From an uncultured Paraprevotella sp. (lineage in GTDB: Bacteria; Bacteroidota; Bacteroidia; Bacteroidales; Bacteroidaceae): a DNA stretch of 38,195 nt. The stretch lies in NCBI GenBank assembly GCA_910584955.1, contig CAJUDC010000006.1, positions 1 through 38,195 on the forward strand, in the 5' to 3' direction. The notes beneath the pieces are model-generated. The model saw nothing but the letters and a program-made list of their open reading frames with translations. It was not told the DNA's origin and searched no databases. Shown piece after piece: positions 18,314 to 24,678 of the stretch; position 1 is the stretch's first letter; each line of letters begins with the position of its first letter. Position numbers and translations under genes: made by a program.

Positions 18314-18658
18314 ATGGATAAACAAATATTTCGGCTAGTATTGATGGAAGACGCCCGCGCCTTCCTTAAGTCTCTATCTGCTCCTGCGCAAAACAAAATA
18401 TATTACAACATTAAGAAAGTACAAGGAGGTATTAGGGACGCTGAACTTTTCAAGAAACTAGATGATTCCGAAATATGGGAATTTCGCACGCTCTACCAAG
18501 GAATGGCTTATCGCCTGTTTTCCTTTTGGGACCGTGAGGAGCAAACCTTGGTAGTGGCGACACATGGAATAATTAAGAAAACGCAAAAAACTCCTTCCAA
18601 GGAGATTGCCAAAGCCGAGGAGATGAAGAAAAAGTATTTTGAGACTAAAAATAAATAA
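18314..18658 (+). CDS. RelE/HigB-type toxin (phage Gp49-like family)
   Basis: This 114-residue basic protein has the RelE-superfamily layout. Helices come first ('DARAFLKSLSAPAQNKIYYNIKK'), then the strand core 'IWEFRTLYQGMAYRLFSFWD' and 'TLVVATHGIIKKTQKTP', then a C-terminal Lys-rich helix. This pattern is typical of Gp49-like HigB toxins, which in characterised members cleave mRNA on the ribosome. I start at 18314 because a good -7 box sits at 18287-18294, and the earlier ATG at 18239 would add a poorly related 25-residue extension. The antitoxin-like gene follows 4 bp after the stop, toxin first as in higBA. Activity has not been shown. Confidence 0.82.
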   Translation: MDKQIFRLVLMEDARAFLKSLSAPAQNKIYYNIKKVQGGIRDAELFKKLDDSEIWEFRTLYQGMAYRLFSFWDREEQTLVVATHGIIKKTQKTPSKEIAKAEEMKKKYFETKNK

Positions 18659-18662
18659 CGGT

Positions 18663-18995
18663 ATGAAACAGGTAGGAGATATGAAACTTTACTCTTTTGA
18701 GGAAGTATTAGATGAGGACTTAGGCAAAATAGGGACCCCAAAGAGAGACGCTTTCGAAGCTGAAGTCGAAGCAGAGCTCCACGCCTATCATATTGGCGAG
18801 GCCATCAAACAGGCCCGCAAGGAGAAGAACCTGACACAGGCACAGCTTGGGAGCTTGATAGGGGTGCAAAAGGCCCAGATTTCCAAGATAGAGAGCGGCA
18901 AGAATCTCAGCCTTTCCACTATCGCGCGGATCTTTAAAGCCATGGAGATACAGGCTAATCTTGTTTTCGGTAATGTATCCTTGTCTCTTTGGTGA
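18663..18995 (+). CDS. HigA-type antitoxin, XRE-family helix-turn-helix
   Basis: This is a protein of about 110 residues. The N-terminal part ('MKLYSFEEVLDEDLGKIGTPKRDAFE') resembles the toxin-binding arm of HigA-like antitoxins. The second half is an XRE helix-turn-helix: 'IKQARKEKNLTQAQLGSLIG' followed by 'VQKAQISKIESGKN'. Translation could also begin at the ATG at 18681, which gives the more family-like start MKLYSFEE; an AGGAG at 18674-18678 is too close to that ATG to decide. It should neutralise the upstream toxin and repress their shared promoter. A terminator hairpin follows 19 bp after the stop. Confidence 0.82.
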   Translation: MKQVGDMKLYSFEEVLDEDLGKIGTPKRDAFEAEVEAELHAYHIGEAIKQARKEKNLTQAQLGSLIGVQKAQISKIESGKNLSLSTIARIFKAMEIQANLVFGNVSLSLW

Positions 18996-19014
18996 ACTCC
19001 AACAAAACCCATAC

Positions 19015-19049
19015 AGGCCGGTATCCCTGATAAAGGAACCGGCCTTTTT
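19015..19049 (+). terminator. Terminator of the HigBA-type module
   Basis: An 8-bp GC-rich stem (AGGCCGGT 19015-19022 with ACCGGCCT 19038-19045), extended by an inner TCC/GGA pairing, is followed by a run of T to 19049. It is a good plus-strand intrinsic terminator that separates the two regulatory modules. Confidence 0.85.
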
Positions 19050-19090
19050 CATACCCTAGGATTTCTTTCTTCTCCGTATTATTGTACCTG

Positions 19091-19184
19091 AAAGGGTATA
19101 ATCAAAGGCTTTTGCATAGTCTCTATACCCGAAAAGATGTAGAAACAGAATAAAGTACTATATTTGCACCCAAAAGGGTATAAT
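19091..19184 (+). promoter_or_regulatory. Promoter with three GGGTATA boxes, candidate operator of the HTH-YhcG pair
   Basis: A 12-bp sequence AAAGGGTATAAT occurs at 19091-19102 and again, identically, at 19173-19184, just before the start codon at 19186. The inverted core TATACCC lies between them at 19124-19130. A perfect -7 box, TATATTTG, is at 19159-19166. Repeated boxes flanking and overlapping a promoter of an HTH gene suggest autorepression by the encoded HTH protein; that link is inference. Confidence 0.6.
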
Positions 19185-19185
19185 T

Positions 19186-19404
19186 ATGGAACAAACCGTA
19201 TTTTCCCAATATGTAAAATCTATGCGCAAGCAGTACAATCTAACGCAAATAGAGTTGTCAGAGAAATCTGGCGTAGGATTACGTTTTGTCAGAGAGTTGG
19301 AACAAGGCAAACAAACCCTTCGCCTGGACAAAGTAAACCAGATACTAAATCTTTTCGGAAGCGAAGCCGGTGTTACCCCCATAACTAAAAATGATGAAAC
19401 ATGA
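19186..19404 (+). CDS. Y4mF/HipB-like XRE-family transcriptional repressor
   Basis: This 72-residue protein consists almost wholly of an XRE helix-turn-helix. The pattern 'SMRKQYNLTQIELSEKSGVG', then 'LRFVRELEQGKQTLRLDKVN', is that of Y4mF/HipB-like antitoxins, which normally precede a hipA-type kinase gene. Here it overlaps by 4 nt (ATGA) a YhcG-type nuclease gene. That overlap implies translational coupling, so the two probably form one module. It likely binds the GGGTATA boxes in its own promoter region. Confidence 0.8.
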   Translation: MEQTVFSQYVKSMRKQYNLTQIELSEKSGVGLRFVRELEQGKQTLRLDKVNQILNLFGSEAGVTPITKNDET

Positions 19405-20519
19405 CATTAGCAGGAAACAGTGACTTCAAAAGTTGGGTGTCACAGTTGAAGAAAGATATACGTGGCGCACAGATTCGTGCGGCAATAAAGGTAAATACGG
19501 AATTACTTCGCCTCTATTGGCGTATGGGCGCAAACATATGTAAAAAACAGGTATCAGCTTCTTGGGGCGATGGGTGGCTTAAAGAACTTAGCCGTGAACT
19601 AACGGCAGAGTTTCCTGATATGAAGGGATTTTCTTATCGCAACCTAAGATATATTCGACAATGGTATGAATTTTATTATCAGCAACTTGCAAATTGGCAA
19701 CAACCTGTTGCCAATTTGAGAAATGAGACTGAACAACAGCCTGTTGCTCAAATAAGTGAAGATGCTTTCTTTTCTGTTCCATGGGGGCATCACCTTTATA
19801 TTATAACCCAATGCAAAGATGTTAACAAGGCTGTATTCTATCTTAACAAAACTGTTGAACTTGGCTGGAGCCGTGCCGTCTTGCTGAATTTCCTTGATAC
19901 TGACCTTTATGAGCGTCAGGGTAAGGCCGTGAACAATTTCCGCAGATTATTGACAGAACCGCAAAGCGATTTGGCTGCGCAAACTTTGAAAGACCCATAT
20001 AATTTTGATTTCCTTACTCTTGATGGAGAATATCGTGAGCGCGAACTTGAGAATAGCCTTATACAAAACATTACTCGCTTCTTACTTGAATTAGGTACCG
20101 GTTTTGCTTTTATTGGTCGCCAAGTGCCTTTAGTTATTGGGGATGAAACCGTATATCCTGATTTGTTATTCTATCATTTAGAACTGCGTTGCTACGTAGT
20201 GGTCGAATTGAAAGTAACTAAATTCAAAGGGGAGCACTTAGGTCAATTAGGAGTGTATGTGAGTGCTGTAAATCATATCAAAAAGAAGCCAATAGATAAT
20301 CCCACTATCGGATTGCTTATTTGCAAGACAAAGAATAATGTGATGGCACAATATGCGCTTGAATCCACTAATCAGCCAATTGGAATCTCTGAGTATCAAT
20401 TGTCACAGCTTATGCCTGAAAACATACAGAGTCAGTTGCCTACTATTGAGGATATTGAAGCGACGCTCTCCGATAATGATATTGATAAAGAATCTAAATC
20501 AGACAGCCACAATATTTAA
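19401..20519 (+). CDS. YhcG/DUF1016-family PD-(D/E)XK nuclease-domain protein
   Basis: This 372-residue protein has the two-part YhcG layout. A helical DUF1016 N-terminal domain covers about residues 8-170 ('LLRLYWRMGANI', 'FSYRNLRYIRQWYEFY'). A C-terminal PD-(D/E)XK nuclease fold covers about 200-345. The catalytic pattern is visible: YPD with Asp254 in 'VYPDLLFYH', Glu269-x-Lys271 in 'YVVVELKVTKF', and Gln282 in GQLGVYV. A short insert near residues 98-117 carries two similar QQPVA segments. Biochemical roles of the family are poorly defined; members are frequent in mobile and defence contexts. Base composition is clearly AT-richer than the neighbouring Sus and lacZ genes, which fits acquisition by transfer. 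Being coupled to a HipB-like repressor suggests a toxin-antitoxin-like or defence module. Confidence 0.85.
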   Translation: MTLAGNSDFKSWVSQLKKDIRGAQIRAAIKVNTELLRLYWRMGANICKKQVSASWGDGWLKELSRELTAEFPDMKGFSYRNLRYIRQWYEFYYQQLANWQQPVANLRNETEQQPVAQISEDAFFSVPWGHHLYIITQCKDVNKAVFYLNKTVELGWSRAVLLNFLDTDLYERQGKAVNNFRRLLTEPQSDLAAQTLKDPYNFDFLTLDGEYRERELENSLIQNITRFLLELGTGFAFIGRQVPLVIGDETVYPDLLFYHLELRCYVVVELKVTKFKGEHLGQLGVYVSAVNHIKKKPIDNPTIGLLICKTKNNVMAQYALESTNQPIGISEYQLSQLMPENIQSQLPTIEDIEATLSDNDIDKESKSDSHNI

Positions 20520-20541
20520 TTGAGCATATTTCAGACAAAGT

Positions 20542-20760
20542 ATGAAAAAATTAATTACCAGTCTATTGACATTAGCTTTCCTAACAGGGGGCATAAACTT
20601 TAATCCCAAAGTAAATGAGGAAAAAGAAATCAGAGAAGAATCTTTAGAAGTAAAAGATGACCCTGCACGAGGAATAGCTATGCAGAATAGTTCACACCTC
20701 AAATCTAAGAATGTTCCAATTGATGGAATACTTAATAAATTTGTAGCTCTCGTATGGTAA
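20542..20760 (+). CDS. Small putative secreted protein, unrecognised
   Basis: This is an open frame of 72 codons starting 22 bp after the YhcG gene. The N-terminus (MKKLITSLLTLAFLTGG) looks like a signal peptide, and the rest is a short, charged segment rich in Glu and Lys ('VNEEKEIREESLEVKDD'). I recognise no family. Base composition matches the preceding AT-rich genes, so it may belong to the same acquired segment. It could be a truncated remnant of a longer exported protein, because the C-terminus ends abruptly. Confidence 0.4.
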   Translation: MKKLITSLLTLAFLTGGINFNPKVNEEKEIREESLEVKDDPARGIAMQNSSHLKSKNVPIDGILNKFVALVW

Positions 20761-21244
20761 GAAGCGAATTCAAAACAGAAGAGGAAACAACAGACCAAGC
20801 TGTCCTTTGTGATTCACGTTGACTAACGCAATGCTTTTGTTTGCAGACTTTGACGGCCAAACAACCTGTTCAAACGGCAGGAGACCAGCCTAAATCCGTG
20901 CCCTACCGGGGAAAATGCCGCCGTCCATCATGAAACGGGGCGTGCATCCCGTCTCACTTTTTCGCCCGCCCCGTTGTCTTCTTCCGCTCACCGCGTTGTA
21001 TCGTCTCGCTCACCACACAGGACGCACCCCCACTTCCTCATAACCTCCTTCCCTACGCTCCCCGGATAGCCGGTTTTACCCCTTACGGGATGGGGAATAT
21101 CCCCCTCCCGGAGTTTGCGAAAAAACGGCTTCACGGATTCACAAAACATATAACCTTCTATTCATCAAACGCTTAAGTGTGAAGGGCAACATCCGGGCGC
21201 CTTCACAACCCCTTCACAGGCTTTCACCCCAACAGAACCGGCAC
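20761..21244. other. Non-coding stretch between the accessory island and lacZ
   Basis: I find no convincing gene in these ~480 bp. Several structures are visible. AACGGGGCG at 20934-20942 pairs with CGCCCCGTT at 20967-20975. A repeat array of 22-bp period lies at about 20963-21016 (separate entry). A hairpin at 21086-21110 has an 11-bp stem with one mismatch. TTCAC is repeated at 21130, 21138, 21202, 21213 and 21223, with an inverted GTGAA at 21179. The composition shifts from AT-rich to GC-rich around 20870, which may mark the edge of the acquired segment. Confidence 0.6.
20963..21016 (-). repeat. Short array of the 22-bp-period GCGGTGAGC repeat family (minus orientation)
   Basis: Read on the minus strand, decamers GTGGTGAGCG (21016-21007) and GCGGTGAGCG (20994-20985) are spaced by exactly 22 bp. 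A third, degraded copy, GGGGCGGGCG, sits 22 bp further on (20972-20963). The 12-nt segments between them end in ACAAC. The same decamer, the same period and the same ACAAC ending appear in the five-copy array at 35609-35706, so I take them as one repeat family. Confidence 0.65.
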
Positions 21245-21283
21245 AAAAAAGGCGCCTTGCGACCGTTTTACCGCAAAGCGCCT
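21245..21283 (-). terminator. Terminator of the beta-galactosidase gene
   Basis: On the minus strand a 12-bp stem with one mismatch (AGGCGCTTTGCG at 21283-21272 with CGCAAGGCGCCT at 21261-21250, loop of 10 nt) runs into six T residues (A run at 21245-21250 on plus). It lies 34 bp beyond the beta-galactosidase stop codon. Confidence 0.9.
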
Positions 21284-21316
21284 CAAAAAGTCAGTCGATA
21301 ACGCGACCGAACGGTG

Positions 21317-24300
21317 TTATTTCTTCACCGGTGTCACGATATACGTAAATTCATAATCCTTGAACGGCATCTGGTATTCGCTGCGCGGCCATGCACCCCA
21401 GCTGTTCACACAAGCCAGACCCATCTGACGACCGGCCACCTTGACAACCGTGAAATCGCGAGGCGTCAAATCGCCGGAATGGCTCTGATGTGCTCCCTTG
21501 TTCGAACCGTCGTCCAAGTCGGAAGCCAGATAGTTCAGGCTGCTGCACTCCATCGCACCCGTAGCGCGGAACTCCAGACCGCCTCCCTGCGCATCCAATA
21601 CACGCCAGTAGCGCACCTCGGTTTTGTTACCGCTCTCCTGCGGACGTACATAGCCCCAATACTGATCGGCCACTTTCTGTGTGTACACGCCCAGACGATC
21701 GCCGTTGTTACGGTCGATATAGTTCTCGCCCGGCCCCTTGCCGTAGAAGTTCACCGTATCGAAAGCTTTCGGCATCACCCATTGCATGCCGAAACGCAGC
21801 AACTGCGGCTTTTCCTTGGCCTGTTCGTTCACGTCGAGGGCTTCCGTCACCACCAGTTCACCTTTCACGTCGAGCGTGTAGGTCATGGTCAGTGTGGCAT
21901 CCACACCCGGCATCTCGTATACGGCCTTCACCTGCTTGGCAGCCTCCTTGTCCGTACACTCGAACGATTTGAGTTTCATTTCGGGATTCTTCCAGGCGCG
22001 CAGATGGTTCTGAAGGCCTGCACCGTAGTCGTTATCGGTGGGGGCACGCCAGAAGTCGGGTTTCACGGCAAAGCCCTCTTCGAGCATCGGGCGACCGTCT
22101 ACATCCAAGTAGTCGATCCATCCCGTCCATTTGTTGAACGTCACGCTCGTAGCGCCACCCGTCAAGGTCAGACAAGCCTTCATCTCGTCTTTGGTCACCA
22201 TCTCCACAAAATTTCCTTTCTTATCCTTTTCGGGCACGGCGGCAGCCAGCACAGCCTCTGCCGTAGGGAACTTATACGGATTCAGCACAAACTGCTGACG
22301 GGCGATGGCATAGCCTTTCTTGAGCAGCGGCTCGTCCTTGTGCAGCACGAAGTCGATGTTCAGCACCACTTCCTTATCCCCACATTTGGCCAACGCCTCG
22401 GCCACGCTGTTGCCGAACCGGATCGTTGCCGTCTGTTGAGGAGCGATATTCGTCACTTCCTTCAGCAGCACGCGATCCACTTCCTTCCCCTCGCATTCCA
22501 CGGTAAGGATGGCGTTCACATCCTCCAGCGGACGGAAGAAACGTTCGTTGTAAACGTCCATCGTACCGGCCTTCACGTTGAGGTTCTTTACCCATATATC
22601 CTGATAATAATAGCGCACCTCGTTGGCATGCGGATTGGGCTGACGGTCGGGATTGATCACACCGTTGCAGTTGAAGTTATGGTCGGTGGCCGGATAGCGT
22701 CCGTAGTCGCCGCCATAAGTATAGATGATCTTGCCCGTCTTCTTGCTCTTGTCGCGCAAGCCCTGATCCACGAAGTCCCAGATGAAACCGCCCTGGTACT
22801 TGGGATATTTGCGCACCAGGTCCCAATATTCCTTGAAACCGCCCATGGAGTTACCCATAGCGTGGGCATACTCACACTGGATGAGCGGACGCGGGTTGTC
22901 GCCCTGGGCGTACTTCTCGCACCAACCGTAATCGGCATACATCGGACAATAGATGTCCGTCTTGCCGTTCTGTCCGGCCTGCTCGTACTGCACGGGACGG
23001 CTGGGATCATAGGCTTTCACCACCTCGTAGGCCTTCTCGAAGTTAGGACCGTAGCCGGCTTCGTTACCCAAACTCCAGAAGATCACGCTCGGATGGTTCT
23101 TCTGAATGCGCACGTTGCTTTCGTTGCGCTCCACATGTGCTTTGGCATAGGCCGGATTCTTGGCCAGCGTCTTGTCGCCGTAGCCCATTCCGTGGCTTTC
23201 GATATTGGTCTCGGCACACACGTACAATCCGTATTCGTCGCACAGATCGTACCAACGGGGATCGTCGGGATAGTGGCAGGTGCGCACGGCATTCATGTTC
23301 AGTTCCTTCATCACCTTGATGTCCTGTATCATGCGTTCCACCGACATCACATAGCCCCCTTCGGGATCCAGTTCGTGGCGGTCGGCTCCCTTGATCAGGA
23401 CGGGCTGTCCGTTTACAAGCACCTGGCCGCCTTTCACTTCCACCTTGCGGAATCCCACCCGCTGCGGGATGGTCTCAAGCACTTTGCTCCCATCCTTCAA
23501 CGTGGTGTACAACGTGTACAGGTTGGGGACCTCAGCCGACCATTTCAAGGGGTTCTTCACATCGAGTGTCACGTCGGCGGCACTCTTCTTGTCCAGCACC
23601 ACTTCTTTGGCAGCCACTTCGCGGCCTTCTTTATCCTTCAGGCTCAACGCCAACGTTTTGCCGGCGGCCTTCACACCGTCCACTTTCACGCGGAGCACAC
23701 CGTCGGTATAGTTGTTCACCAGATCGGGCGTGATAAACAAGTCCTGCACATGAGCCGCCGGACGGGCATACAGGTACACCTCACGGGCAATACCCGTAAA
23801 GCGCCAGAAGTCCTGGTCCTCCAGATACGAGCCGTCGCACCAGCGCATCACCTGCATGGCGATAAGGTTCTTCTTGCCGGGGGTGAGGTACTTGGTCAGA
23901 TCGAATTCGGCAGCCACCTTGCTGTCCTCGCTGTAGCCTACAAACTTACCGTTCACCCACACCTTCAAGTTCGATGTAGCCGAACCTACATGCAGATAGA
24001 TGCTCTCGCCTTTCCAGCCGGCGGGCACTTCTATTTCCCGACGATAGGAACCCGTATAGTTGTTCTTCTCCTCCACATAGGGCGGGTTACTGTCGAACTG
24101 GGTGTCCCAGGAATACCCCACATTCTTATAAATACGATCGCCGTAGCCCAGGATCTCAAACAATCCCGGTACGGGGAACTCTCCCCACCGGCTGTCGTCA
24201 AACTTCAAGGCAAAGAAGTCCTTCGGAGCCTTATCGTGGTCTTTCGAGAAATTGAACTTCCACATCCCTTCAAGCGAAAGGTAACGGGCGGATTGTTTTT

Positions 24301-24469
24301 TCAGACCGGTCCGGACCAGCGCATCGCTCTCGTAAGCAAAGAACGAAGCACGGGGAACCTCGCAATTCACGCGGTTCACCTCAGGATCCAGCCAATACTC
24401 TTTTTGCTTCTGCGCCGCAGCCGACATCGCCGACAGGCAGGCACACGAAAGTAAAAGTTGTCTTATCAT
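21317..24469 (-). CDS. Secreted GH2 beta-galactosidase (LacZ type)
   Basis: This 1050-residue protein matches the full length of LacZ-type GH2 enzymes. A signal peptide (SAMSAAAQ, cleavage near residue 19-20) should send it to the periplasm. Domains in order are the jelly-roll sugar-binding domain at about 65-235 (with 'DGSYLEDQDFWRFTGIAREV'), the Ig-like domain at about 240-340, the TIM barrel at about 342-630, and C-terminal beta domains including the beta-galactosidase small-chain domain at about 770-1045. The acid/base is Glu470 in 'WSLGNEAGYG' and the nucleophile is Glu533 in 'IQCEYAHAMGNS', both intact. It should hydrolyse terminal beta-galactosides, releasing galactose. The gene stands alone on the minus strand, with its own promoter and terminator and no adjacent Sus genes on that strand. 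Confidence 0.95.
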   Translation of the reverse strand: MIRQLLLSCACLSAMSAAAQKQKEYWLDPEVNRVNCEVPRASFFAYESDALVRTGLKKQSARYLSLEGMWKFNFSKDHDKAPKDFFALKFDDSRWGEFPVPGLFEILGYGDRIYKNVGYSWDTQFDSNPPYVEEKNNYTGSYRREIEVPAGWKGESIYLHVGSATSNLKVWVNGKFVGYSEDSKVAAEFDLTKYLTPGKKNLIAMQVMRWCDGSYLEDQDFWRFTGIAREVYLYARPAAHVQDLFITPDLVNNYTDGVLRVKVDGVKAAGKTLALSLKDKEGREVAAKEVVLDKKSAADVTLDVKNPLKWSAEVPNLYTLYTTLKDGSKVLETIPQRVGFRKVEVKGGQVLVNGQPVLIKGADRHELDPEGGYVMSVERMIQDIKVMKELNMNAVRTCHYPDDPRWYDLCDEYGLYVCAETNIESHGMGYGDKTLAKNPAYAKAHVERNESNVRIQKNHPSVIFWSLGNEAGYGPNFEKAYEVVKAYDPSRPVQYEQAGQNGKTDIYCPMYADYGWCEKYAQGDNPRPLIQCEYAHAMGNSMGGFKEYWDLVRKYPKYQGGFIWDFVDQGLRDKSKKTGKIIYTYGGDYGRYPATDHNFNCNGVINPDRQPNPHANEVRYYYQDIWVKNLNVKAGTMDVYNERFFRPLEDVNAILTVECEGKEVDRVLLKEVTNIAPQQTATIRFGNSVAEALAKCGDKEVVLNIDFVLHKDEPLLKKGYAIARQQFVLNPYKFPTAEAVLAAAVPEKDKKGNFVEMVTKDEMKACLTLTGGATSVTFNKWTGWIDYLDVDGRPMLEEGFAVKPDFWRAPTDNDYGAGLQNHLRAWKNPEMKLKSFECTDKEAAKQVKAVYEMPGVDATLTMTYTLDVKGELVVTEALDVNEQAKEKPQLLRFGMQWVMPKAFDTVNFYGKGPGENYIDRNNGDRLGVYTQKVADQYWGYVRPQESGNKTEVRYWRVLDAQGGGLEFRATGAMECSSLNYLASDLDDGSNKGAHQSHSGDLTPRDFTVVKVAGRQMGLACVNSWGAWPRSEYQMPFKDYEFTYIVTPVKK

Positions 24470-24532
24470 GGATATTTGATGATTTAAATGCGCCGAAGCG
24501 CCGTTAATAAAAAGTTTTGCTGTTTACGTCCA

Positions 24533-24540
24533 CAAAGTTA
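24533..24540 (-). promoter_or_regulatory. -7 promoter box of the beta-galactosidase gene
   Basis: On the minus strand this reads TAACTTTG, a perfect TAnnTTTG match, 63 bp upstream of the start codon. No clear TTTG was found at the expected -33 spacing. A divergent box with the same sequence lies at 24625-24632 on the plus strand. Confidence 0.55.
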
Positions 24541-24624
24541 ACATTTTTACATAGTGGAGCCGATTTCTACAAAAACTTTTTAGAAAATTTAGAAGAAAAC
24601 ACAGGCTAATCGTGCTTTTATTCG

Positions 24625-24632
24625 TAACTTTG
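24625..24632 (+). promoter_or_regulatory. -7 promoter box of the membrane protein/lipoprotein/peptidase operon
   Basis: TAACTTTG matches TAnnTTTG and lies 46 bp upstream of the preferred start codon at 24679. Transcription from it would begin near 24639, so it could also serve a start at 24649, though with almost no leader. No clear -33 element is seen. Confidence 0.5.
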
Positions 24633-24678
24633 GCTGATAATATTGTAAATGTTACACCAAATCCATTATATCGGTCGT

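Noticed and set aside
20820..21300. tRNA or other structured RNA gene in the non-coding stretch before lacZ
   Set aside because: I could not find a cloverleaf, a CCA end or a T-loop motif; only simple hairpins are visible.
21314..24454. A 1046-codon open frame on the plus strand, antisense to the whole beta-galactosidase gene
   Set aside because: Its product is dominated by His, Arg, Val and Leu with no domain or signal that I recognise, and it mirrors codon bias of the intact, clearly functional minus-strand GH2 gene.
24649..24678. Upstream start for the membrane protein at 24649
   Set aside because: It leaves almost no leader after the predicted transcription start and adds ten residues unlike a membrane-protein N-terminus.
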